Shown here: piece by piece, positions 17,953 to 24,899 of the stretch
Numbering within the stretch: position 1 is the first letter of the stretch
Layout: each line of letters opens with the position of its first letter
From: Photobacterium galatheae
GTDB lineage: Bacteria > Pseudomonadota > Gammaproteobacteria > Enterobacterales > Vibrionaceae
Direction of reading: 5' to 3'
Assembly (NCBI RefSeq): GCF_000695255.1
Contig: NZ_JMIB01000032.1
Location: forward strand, 101,300 to 165,299
Length of the DNA: 64,000 bases
Notes under the pieces: model-generated
What the model was told of the DNA's origin: nothing
What the model saw: only the letters and a program-made list of their open reading frames with translations
Database searches by the model: none
Made by a program: the position numbers and the translations under genes

Positions 17953-19281
17953 ATGGGACAGGATGCAAGCAAAGAAATCTGGCATGGGGAGTTAGTCCTG
18001 CTTGGTGGGCAGACAATTCCCTGGTTGCATGCTTTGGAGCAGGTCGGGTGGATTTGCCACCATTGCCATGATTTAAGGGCAGCCGAAGCGCTCTTGCTCG
18101 AAACTGGCCCGTGTCTTGGCGTTGTGGATCTCAGCCATGACGACTTCAGCCTGAATGCCATTGCCGGTCTGGTGAACCGTCATAAACAGGTGCGTTGGCT
18201 GGCACTGGTACGTGATGAACAGCTGCATATCGAATCGGTCTGCCAGTTTATTGTCAGTTTCTGCCTTGATTATTTCACTTCCCCCATTCCAGAAGCGCAG
18301 CTTTTGAAAACTCTCGGTCATCAGCGTGGCATGTTAACCCTTGAACGAAAAGTCTGGCCCAAACTCGGCCAGTTCAGCCAGCAAGGGGTGCAGGGCGACA
18401 CACCCGTGATGAAAAAGCTGTTGCAGCATGTCAAACGGCTGGCCGCTGCCGATATGCCCGTGCTGATTCAGGGCGAAATCGGCACAGGGAAGGAAATGGT
18501 TGCTGAAGCAATTTTTCAGGCTTCTACCCGAGCCAAAGGTCGGTTTGTAACGGTGAATTGCTCTGGCGTGAATGCTCACTGGACACTCAATGGGTTGCCT
18601 GCGGAATGTTGTTTCGATGCCGCGCAAGATGGTGTTCTGTTTTTAAATGAGGTGACCTCACTGGCGCCAGCCCGTCAGCAGGAATTATTGCAATGGCTGC
18701 AGGAAGGGCGTTTTACCAAAGAAAACGGCGATATGGTGTCCGCAGAGCCTAGGCTCATTGTCGCGACGCATTATCCGCTGGATACCCTGGTCAGTGAAGG
18801 GCAGCTCAATAAGGAGCTGTTTTATCGGTTAAATGTACTGAGTCTGGCTGTCCCGCCACTGCGGGAACGTGGGGATGACTTACTGAGCCTGGCCAATGCG
18901 TTGTTGCTGAAATATGCCCGGCAATATAACTGTGGGGTAAAAGCCTTTTCTGATGATGCCCGGCAGGCGATCATGACTTATAACTGGCCGGGAAATGTTC
19001 AGGAACTGATTGGTCGGATTAAACGGGCGGTATTGCTGACCGAGCAAAAGAATATTGAAGCGGATCATCTTGAACTGCCCCGTCAGTCAGACGACAAGCA
19101 AAGCCTGAAGAAAATTCGTGAAGAATCGGAGCGCAGTGCTTTGCTGAGTGTCCTGGAAAATAACCGGGGTCAGATCACGGCGGCTGCCCGCGAGCTGGGT
19201 GTCTCCCGGGCAACGATGTATCGGCTGCTGAATAAGCATGACCTGATCCCGCCGCCGCGGGATCTGGGCCAGAATTCCTGA
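17953..19281 (+). CDS. VpsR-like regulator with degenerate sigma-54-type AAA+ domain
   Basis: 442 residues (V. cholerae VpsR is 444): a divergent receiver-like domain (about 1-130), an AAA+ domain (about 145-375) and a C-terminal Fis-type helix-turn-helix (ITAAARELGVSRATMYRLL). The receiver segment (LETGPCLGVVDLSHDDFSLN) is what suggests VpsR, the c-di-GMP-responsive biofilm activator. Walker A is GEIGTGKE at 174-181. The GAFTGA loop of sigma-54 activators is absent, and the Walker B Asp is Asn232 (LFLNE). ATG 17953 has AGGTGA 4 nt upstream; a GTG at 17929 is possible. Convergent with the PACE gene. Confidence 0.85.
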   Translation: MGQDASKEIWHGELVLLGGQTIPWLHALEQVGWICHHCHDLRAAEALLLETGPCLGVVDLSHDDFSLNAIAGLVNRHKQVRWLALVRDEQLHIESVCQFIVSFCLDYFTSPIPEAQLLKTLGHQRGMLTLERKVWPKLGQFSQQGVQGDTPVMKKLLQHVKRLAAADMPVLIQGEIGTGKEMVAEAIFQASTRAKGRFVTVNCSGVNAHWTLNGLPAECCFDAAQDGVLFLNEVTSLAPARQQELLQWLQEGRFTKENGDMVSAEPRLIVATHYPLDTLVSEGQLNKELFYRLNVLSLAVPPLRERGDDLLSLANALLLKYARQYNCGVKAFSDDARQAIMTYNWPGNVQELIGRIKRAVLLTEQKNIEADHLELPRQSDDKQSLKKIREESERSALLSVLENNRGQITAAARELGVSRATMYRLLNKHDLIPPPRDLGQNS

Positions 19282-19713
19282 CTAAGGTGAAGTACGGGCA
19301 GTTTCCGGCAGCGGAAAGACGTGATCATACGCCAGATTGTAGAGGTAAGCATACACCAGATAGAACACCACTAAACCTAAGTCCATGATCAGGGCTGTCC
19401 AGAGGCTGATATCCAGCCACCAGGCCATGATGGGCAGGGTGATCCAGAGCAGGCTGAGTTCAAATCCCAGCGCATGTGCGACGCGGTGCTTCGTTTGTTT
19501 CTGCAACTGGCCGCTGTATTTGAGCATGGCGTGATCAAACAGCAGGTTATAGGCATAGTTCCATAAGGTCGCAATGATCGAAAATACAACCCCAAGTATT
19601 CCGATGTGGGCCATCTCAAATCCGAATCCATAGCTCAGTACCAAGGTGATGAGTACCAGGGCGATCCCTTCAAATCCAATCGCGTGGCGGACTCTGTCCC
19701 AGTGGGTGCGCAT
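19282..19713 (-). CDS. PACE family multidrug/biocide efflux transporter
   Basis: 143 residues, four membrane helices arranged as two tandem bacterial transmembrane-pair repeats. RHAIGFEGIALV and RVAHALGFELSLL carry the conserved Glu of PACE (AceI-like) pumps, and the WNYAYNLLFD and VYAYLYNLAYD motifs end each pair. Family members export chlorhexidine, short-chain diamines or biocides by proton exchange. Its stop codon abuts that of the VpsR-like gene. A LysR-type gene is divergent, matching the usual aceI/aceR arrangement. Confidence 0.9.
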   Translation of the reverse strand: MRTHWDRVRHAIGFEGIALVLITLVLSYGFGFEMAHIGILGVVFSIIATLWNYAYNLLFDHAMLKYSGQLQKQTKHRVAHALGFELSLLWITLPIMAWWLDISLWTALIMDLGLVVFYLVYAYLYNLAYDHVFPLPETARTSP

Positions 19714-19816
19714 CTGTGTTACCTCTTCTTAAATCACCATTCTGAGGCGTATACTAAGCATTCAGTTGATAGATGGAAGTTAGTTGTTATCGCTTTTATA
19801 GATAGATAGGGCAGAG

Positions 19817-20701
19817 ATGCATTTTTCACTCGAACAACTCAGAGCGTTTGTCGCCGCCGCAGAAACCGGCTCTTTTTCGGCGGCAGCGCGTCAGATGGGA
19901 AAGGCTCAGTCGGTCATCAGTACGGCTATTTCAAACCTGGAGACAGATTTTCATCTGGCACTGTTTGATCGGGGCGGTAAAAAGCCGGTTCTGACCCCGG
20001 AAGGGCAGGCGTTGTTGATCAAAGCACGCCGGGTACTGGCTCAGTGTGGCGAGCTGCAAGTGGCTGCCGATAGCTTCCAGCAGGGGATCGAACCGAAACT
20101 TACGCTGGGTGTGGAATCGATGGCATTGCTGCCAGCATTGGCGGATGTACTGAAACAGTTTGAAGCCCGCTATCCGTTGGTGGAAGTGGAAATCCTGACG
20201 GTCGGGACCGGCGATGTGATGAAATTACTGCATGAAGGCAGAGTGCAGCTGGCACTGATGGTTCAGCTGGCATTTTTACATCCGGAGATCACGGTACATG
20301 GACTCGGACAGGTGGAGGTCTGGTGCGTGGCAGCCAGTGATCATCCTCTTGCTGCATTGAAGACTGTCGAGTGGGCCGACCTCCGCCAGCACCGGCAGGT
20401 GTTGCTGACGGGCCGCTATGGGCAGGACAGTGAAGGATGGCGGGTTTCAGATTCGATTTGGCGCACTGAGCATATTCTGTCTGCAATTGAACTGATCCAG
20501 CGTGGGATTGGCTGGACGGTGCTGCCTGCTGAAACGGTGAAAGATAAAGTACGGTCTGGCCAGTTGGTCCGGCTGATGCCGGCTTTTGAAGCACAGGCCT
20601 GGAAGCAGCCTGTGGATCTCGCCTGGAGTAGCCGGCATGCGCTTGGTCCGGCTGGGACGTTGTTGTGTACGATGCTGAAAACGATGGTACTTTCCGGATA
20701 G
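19817..20701 (+). CDS. LysR-type transcriptional regulator, divergent from the PACE pump
   Basis: 294 residues. An N-terminal winged helix (LEQLRAFVAAAETGSFSAAARQMGKAQSVIS) is followed by a linker helix and a periplasmic-binding-like effector domain from about residue 90. It lies 103 bp from the divergently transcribed PACE transporter, so local control of that gene is the likely job, as AceR controls aceI in Acinetobacter. The ligand is unknown. No clear T-N11-A operator can be singled out in the short AT-rich gap. Confidence 0.88.
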   Translation: MHFSLEQLRAFVAAAETGSFSAAARQMGKAQSVISTAISNLETDFHLALFDRGGKKPVLTPEGQALLIKARRVLAQCGELQVAADSFQQGIEPKLTLGVESMALLPALADVLKQFEARYPLVEVEILTVGTGDVMKLLHEGRVQLALMVQLAFLHPEITVHGLGQVEVWCVAASDHPLAALKTVEWADLRQHRQVLLTGRYGQDSEGWRVSDSIWRTEHILSAIELIQRGIGWTVLPAETVKDKVRSGQLVRLMPAFEAQAWKQPVDLAWSSRHALGPAGTLLCTMLKTMVLSG

Positions 20702-20917
20702 GTTCTGAAAATCATCATGTCGACCGCAAGAGGAAAACCCTGTTGATTCGTACAATGCTGTTGATTCCCTCTGAATCCCGGCGAGAGATTGCATAAATAT
20801 CCGATTATTTTGCTTTTTATCAGAAATGACAAAATAACTTCTTGTTTTTGATGCTTTATCGGGCAAGAATATGCTTCATATCACATCAGTCTACCTTATA
20901 ACCAGGAGGAACATACA

Positions 20918-20986
20918 ATGAGCACATTCAACACTAAATGTCTGCGTCCTGCTGGTGATAAGGATCGAATTTCCCATCAGCATTAA
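20918..20986 (+). CDS. 22-codon ORF with very strong ribosome binding site
   Basis: The ATG is preceded by CCAGGAGGAACATACA, one of the best Shine-Dalgarno sequences in the window, yet the frame closes after 22 codons (MSTFNTKCLRP..., ending SHQH). Downstream come a CGACC/GGTCG hairpin (20995-21007), a GCCGCG/CGCGGC hairpin (21050-21072) and then the DUF1127-like gene. It may be a small protein or a leader peptide controlling that gene. No motif recognised. Confidence 0.5.
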   Translation: MSTFNTKCLRPAGDKDRISHQH

Positions 20987-21142
20987 AGTTCAACCGACCT
21001 CAGGTCGTTGATCTTAACTACTTTCTACAGTAATACACTGTGTAAATGGGCCGCGGATACGTCTGTCGCGGCTAGTCAGTTGTCAGCCTGAAAACGGTCG
21101 TATTTGCGTCCCTCCATGTTTGAAATAACGGAGAGCACTCTT

Positions 21143-21388
21143 ATGCGCCAATCAGTCTATTTACGTTTTGCTGTTTTATTGATTCGTTTGGATCTACATC
21201 GTGAAGAAGAAGCATGGCGTCGCGAATACCGACGAATGCAGGTTCATCTGCCACAATTGTCTTCTCATATCCTGAAAGATATGGGCATTGACAAAGATAT
21301 GCGTGTCGACTCTGCACTGGTCGGTCAACGAGCCATGCGTAAGAGCCGTCATCTCAGGCGAGCGTTTCGATCGCGAAGTCTGACGTAA
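21143..21388 (+). CDS. DUF1127-like small basic protein (81 aa)
   Basis: The 81-residue protein begins MRQSVYLRFAVLLIR and is Arg-rich. The LSSHILKDMGIDKDM segment resembles the DUF1127/YjiS motif (L-D-IG); DUF1127 proteins in other bacteria bind RNA or affect phosphate and sRNA regulation, but nothing specific can be transferred. GGAGA lies 8 nt before ATG 21143; in-frame readings back to 21104 have no ribosome binding site. A two-hairpin terminator region follows. Confidence 0.65.
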   Translation: MRQSVYLRFAVLLIRLDLHREEEAWRREYRRMQVHLPQLSSHILKDMGIDKDMRVDSALVGQRAMRKSRHLRRAFRSRSLT

Positions 21389-21393
21389 CGGTT

Positions 21394-21417
21394 GGCCTTA
21401 CTCTGCGGAGTAAGGCC
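21394..21417 (+). other. Perfect hairpin downstream of the DUF1127-like gene
   Basis: GGCCTTACTC (21394-21403), loop TGCG, GAGTAAGGCC (21408-21417). A ten-bp perfect stem with an A/G-rich 3' flank, so not itself a terminator; it may protect the mRNA 3' end. Confidence 0.6.
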
Positions 21418-21429
21418 AGAAAGAAACCC

Positions 21430-21458
21430 ACAACCCCCGACTATCGGGGGTTCTTTTT
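21430..21458. terminator. Terminator between the DUF1127-like gene and tas
   Basis: AACCCCCGA (21432-21440), loop CTA, TCGGGGGTT (21444-21452), then CTTTTT. Serves the plus strand and may also serve tas. Confidence 0.85.
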
Positions 21459-21471
21459 GATTCCCCGGAAA

Positions 21472-22506
21472 TTATGGGCAAGGGTTCGAGTAAGTGATTC
21501 CAACCTGTTCAAGATCTGCCAGAATTTCTTCATTCAGTGTCACCGACAAGCTGTTGATGTTTGCTTCCAGCTGCGCAAGATTTGTTGCACCGATCAAGGT
21601 TGAAGCATTGAAAGGCTGTTGATTGACAAAAGCCAGTGCCATTTGCGCCGGATCCAGACCATGCTTTTTCGCAACATTGACATAGGCTTCCGTTGCAGCA
21701 ACGCCTTGCGGGGTAAAGTAGCGCACGAAGCGATCAAACAGCGTACAGCGGGCACCTGCAGGTTTTTGGCCGTTGAGGTACTTCCCACTGAGGATACCGA
21801 AGGCCATCGGAGAATAAGCCAGTAATTTTACACCTTCATAATGGCTGATTTCAGAAAGGCCGACCTCGAAGCTGCGATTGAGCAGGTTATATGGGTTTTG
21901 AATGGTGACCACACGCGGCAAATCATGCTTTTCTGCAAGACGTAAAAAGGACATGACGCCCCAGGGGGTTTCATTTGACAGCCCGATATAACGGATTTTA
22001 CCAGCGCGCACCAGTTCGGCCAGTGCTTCAAGTGAATCTGTTAAAGTGACGCCAGTGTTTTCATCCGGGTAAGGATAATTCAGCTTGCCAAAACAGTTGG
22101 TTTCACGTTGCGGCCAGTGAATCTGGTAGAGATCAATATAGTCGGTTTGCAGTCGTTCCAGGCTGTTTTCTACGGCTTCATGAATATTTCGCCAGTCCAG
22201 TGCCATTTGATGGCGGATATGGGGCACATTTCTCGGCCCGGCCACTTTGGTTGCCAGAATCACCTGGTCACGTTTACCGGATTTTTTCAGCCAGCTGCCA
22301 ATATAGGATTCTGTCAGTCCCTGTGTCTCCGCCTTGGGCGGCACCGGATACATTTCAGCAGTATCAATCAGGTTGATACCACGCTCCAGGGCGAAGTCGA
22401 GCTGGCTGTGGGCCTCGGCTTCAGTATTTTGTTCACCAAATGTCATGGTGCCCAGACCAATCTGACTGACTTCGAGAGATGAATGGGGGATCTTATGGTA
22501 TTTCAT
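21472..22506 (-). CDS. tas: NADP(H)-dependent aldo/keto reductase Tas
   Basis: 344-residue (beta/alpha)8 aldo-keto reductase. The catalytic tetrad is visible: Asp48/Tyr53 in the NLIDTAEMYP context, a Lys in VILATKVAGP, and His in DLYQIHWPQR. The C-terminal NQQPFNASTLIGATNLAQLE binds NADP. Tas complements a tyrosine auxotroph in E. coli under starvation, but its natural substrate is not known. GGAGGG precedes the ATG. It lies beside mutH as in E. coli. Confidence 0.93.
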   Translation of the reverse strand: MKYHKIPHSSLEVSQIGLGTMTFGEQNTEAEAHSQLDFALERGINLIDTAEMYPVPPKAETQGLTESYIGSWLKKSGKRDQVILATKVAGPRNVPHIRHQMALDWRNIHEAVENSLERLQTDYIDLYQIHWPQRETNCFGKLNYPYPDENTGVTLTDSLEALAELVRAGKIRYIGLSNETPWGVMSFLRLAEKHDLPRVVTIQNPYNLLNRSFEVGLSEISHYEGVKLLAYSPMAFGILSGKYLNGQKPAGARCTLFDRFVRYFTPQGVAATEAYVNVAKKHGLDPAQMALAFVNQQPFNASTLIGATNLAQLEANINSLSVTLNEEILADLEQVGITYSNPCP

Positions 22507-22741
22507 TTGCCCTCCTTGGACCGCAAATTCACTTTGACTATAACCCAGGATCTACAGACTGAAAAGCAGCAGGAAAAGAGAGGTTTAGCATGGATTGCGT
22601 TGGTGGTAGTGCTGCGAAGGACACGGCGTGGGTCGGCAGATCACTCGCGGGGTGTTGCATCATCCAGAAGCATCGTCGCTACCTTGCTGAACAGACAATG
22701 TTCGCACATAGTTAAATCAGTTCCCTGAGTGAGGTGTGGCT

Positions 22742-23044
22742 ATGAAATTGTCCCAATTCAAGCACTGGGTGAAGTCGCCCGGTGAAGATGTACCGAAATG
22801 TGTGCTGACCAGCTATGCCGGCCAAGCCGATTATCTGATGGAAGTTGAATACAGGCATCAATTGGAGCCGCTGAAAGATGACAACGATAACATGTTGCAC
22901 TTTCAGAATATGGAGCAGGTACGGGATTTTTTACGGCCACTGGGTGTGAAATCCATCACGTTAAGAATGATTGATCCTCATGACGAGTTCTCCCCGGATG
23001 GCAAGCCACAATCCTGTCAGGATGAGATGACAATTCCTTTGTGA
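22742..23044 (+). CDS. Small uncharacterised protein (100 aa), possibly DUF6482
   Basis: 100 residues, acidic and soluble, beginning MKLSQFKHWVKS and containing YLMEVEYRHQLEPL and QVRDFLRPLGVKSITLRM segments. It resembles a small family seen in vibrios, possibly DUF6482; that name is from memory and uncertain. AGGTG sits 5 nt before ATG 22742, which is preferred over GTG 22736. Convergent with mutH, only 7 nt between their 3' ends. Function unknown. Confidence 0.75.
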   Translation: MKLSQFKHWVKSPGEDVPKCVLTSYAGQADYLMEVEYRHQLEPLKDDNDNMLHFQNMEQVRDFLRPLGVKSITLRMIDPHDEFSPDGKPQSCQDEMTIPL

Positions 23045-23051
23045 CTGGCCG

Positions 23052-23741
23052 TCAGAGCATGAAATGGCGGGCAAGCAGTTCTGCGGTAAATTGTGTTTTG
23101 AGATAAAAGCCGCGGGGCAGGGTTTTGATGGGCTGGCCGTCGGCACCATAGGCTTCCGTCAGAACTTTGCTGTTTGCCGCTTTCGGTCTGAGCTGCAGAA
23201 CTTCACCGTGTCGGGCCGTGATTTGTTCCACTTTGCCAAGCACGATCAGATCCATCAGTTCTTCCCAGTCGCGTCGTAAACGGGCTTCTTCATCTGCTGA
23301 GGGGCTCCAGAGCAAAGGCGAGCCGACATGTCGCTCTGCCAGTGGAATTTCACGCTCTCCTTCGACCGGAATCCAGAGCACCCGAGCCAGTTTGTATCGG
23401 ATATGGCTGTTTTCCCAACGGACGCCATGCAAGCCGGTCAGCGGTGCCACGCAGACGAAGGTGGTTTCCAGCGGTTTCCCCTGATGGCTGATCGGGATGG
23501 TTTTCAGCTCGATGCCCAACTCGGCGAAATCGGGGACAGGTTGACTGCCGGCAGTGGCGCCCAAATGCCATTCCAGCAACTGGCCGACCCAGCCTTTATC
23601 ACGGCGCAGATCCGGTGGGGGCGTTTGTCCTGCCTGTTTGGCCAGCTCACCCAGTGTATAGCCTGCGAGTCCCTGTGCCCGTTCGAGCAGTTCAGATTCA
23701 GAGGATGGTGGCGGATTTTTCAGCATGGTCATGAGCGGCAT
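23052..23741 (-). CDS. mutH: DNA mismatch repair endonuclease MutH
   Basis: 229-residue methyl-directed GATC endonuclease that nicks the unmethylated strand after activation by MutL. The type II restriction-fold active site D-x6-E-x-K is present as Asp71, Glu78 and Lys80 ([10 protein letters not shown]). The C-terminal [13 protein letters not shown] helix region is MutL-interacting in E. coli. Three possible ATG starts lie within the first six codons, none with a good ribosome binding site, so the exact N-terminus is uncertain. Its presence implies Dam-directed repair. Confidence 0.95.
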   Translation of the reverse strand: MPLMTMLKNPPPSSESELLERAQGLAGYTLGELAKQAGQTPPPDLRRDKGWVGQLLEWHLGATAGSQPVPDFAELGIELKTIPISHQGKPLETTFVCVAPLTGLHGVRWENSHIRYKLARVLWIPVEGEREIPLAERHVGSPLLWSPSADEEARLRRDWEELMDLIVLGKVEQITARHGEVLQLRPKAANSKVLTEAYGADGQPIKTLPRGFYLKTQFTAELLARHFML

Positions 23742-24363
23742 GGATTACGGGTCAGACAGAGAGCTGTGTATGGTAACACAATCATCAGGATCCGGGAGCG
23801 GTTGCGATGAAGGTCTGTACAAGAGCGCGGATCCTCCTCCAAAGATATCCACAGGTAGATTTTTGAACAAAGTGCATATTCTGTAATCTGGACGGATTCA
23901 CAGGGGTTTGTGTGGAATTTGAACAGGGCGCTGGCGTTTATTTCGTCATCTTCTGACTTCTATTGTGGATAAATGTAAATTTGGTGGATCTTTGACCACC
24001 TCTGAAGATCCGCTGAATGAGATTGAGTGAATGCCATAGGGAATGCTGGGTTTTTTGATTTAACTAACTGATTATTAGTGGTTATTTTTTGAATTTATTA
24101 TCGTCGCAAGGATCGGGTTTGTTTTGGTTTTGTTGATTAAATCAGCAATAACAGAGCTTCTACACAAAACTATCCACAGAAAGCGTGAATAAATGTGGGA
24201 GAGGTCTCATTTCTCTGTTTATAACCAACGAATCAATACGAAGTTATCCATAAAGTGAGTGCCAGGTAGGAAAAAACAGTGATTGATGACAATGAATGTT
24301 TACCCTGAGGCTATTTCTGTGAAAAAATCACTGTTAATTGATATTTTTACTTGAGGTCGTCCA
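23742..24363. other. 622-bp non-coding region with DnaA-box-like sites (candidate DARS2 locus)
   Basis: A long gene-free stretch between mutH and rppH with several near matches to the DnaA box TTATNCACA. One is perfect on the minus strand (23964-23972, TGTGGATAA). One-mismatch copies are at 23845-23853 (+), 24158-24166 (+), 24170-24178 (+), 24184-24192 (-) and 24244-24252 (+). In E. coli the DnaA-reactivating sequence DARS2 lies, to my knowledge, in the mutH neighbourhood, so both position and content fit. No ORF or RNA gene is supported. Confidence 0.55.
24158..24252. promoter_or_regulatory. Clustered DnaA-box-like sites
   Basis: Four 8/9 matches to TTATNCACA in 95 bp: TTCTACACA (24158-24166), CTATCCACA (24170-24178), TTATTCACG on the minus strand (24184-24192) and TTATCCATA (24244-24252). 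The first three are tightly spaced and include one opposite orientation, as in a DARS core. No clear IHF consensus could be assigned. Confidence 0.5.
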
Positions 24364-24885
24364 GTGATTGATGGCGATGGATACCGCCCTAATGTGGGGA
24401 TAGTTATCTGTAACAGCCATGGCCAGGTATTTTGGGCTCGACGATATGGACAACACTCTTGGCAGTTTCCGCAAGGCGGTATCGATGAGGGGGAAACTCC
24501 TGAACAGGCCATGTACCGTGAACTGTATGAGGAAGTGGGTCTGACCAAAAAGGACGTCAGGATTTTGGCATCCAGCCGCCATTGGCTGAGATACAAATTA
24601 CCGAAGCGTCTGGTTCGGTGGGACTCCAAACCGGTTTGTATCGGGCAAAAGCAAAAGTGGTTTTTGCTGAGTCTGGAGTGCGATGAGTCTAAGGTGAACA
24701 TGCAGCGTGGCACCACCCCGGAATTTGATGGCTGGCGTTGGGTCAGCTACTGGTACCCGGTTCGTCAGGTTGTGTCCTTTAAACGGGATGTATATCGGCG
24801 GGCGCTGAAAGAATTTGCGGCGATGGCAATGCCGTTTAAGGAACGAAAAGAACGGAAGTCGAAACGTAAAAACAGGCGAGGTTAA
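24364..24885 (+). CDS. rppH: RNA pyrophosphohydrolase RppH
   Basis: 173-residue Nudix hydrolase that converts 5'-triphosphate (or diphosphate) mRNA ends to monophosphate and thereby triggers RNase E decay. The Nudix box spans residues 38-60 (GGIDEGETP...REL-EE-G). GTG start at 24364, giving the invariant N-terminus [14 protein letters not shown], with GAGGT upstream. The C-terminal tail is Lys/Arg-rich. ptsP follows after 14 nt, so the two are one operon. Confidence 0.96.
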   Translation: MIDGDGYRPNVGIVICNSHGQVFWARRYGQHSWQFPQGGIDEGETPEQAMYRELYEEVGLTKKDVRILASSRHWLRYKLPKRLVRWDSKPVCIGQKQKWFLLSLECDESKVNMQRGTTPEFDGWRWVSYWYPVRQVVSFKRDVYRRALKEFAAMAMPFKERKERKSKRKNRRG

Positions 24886-24899
24886 CCCAAGGGATCATA

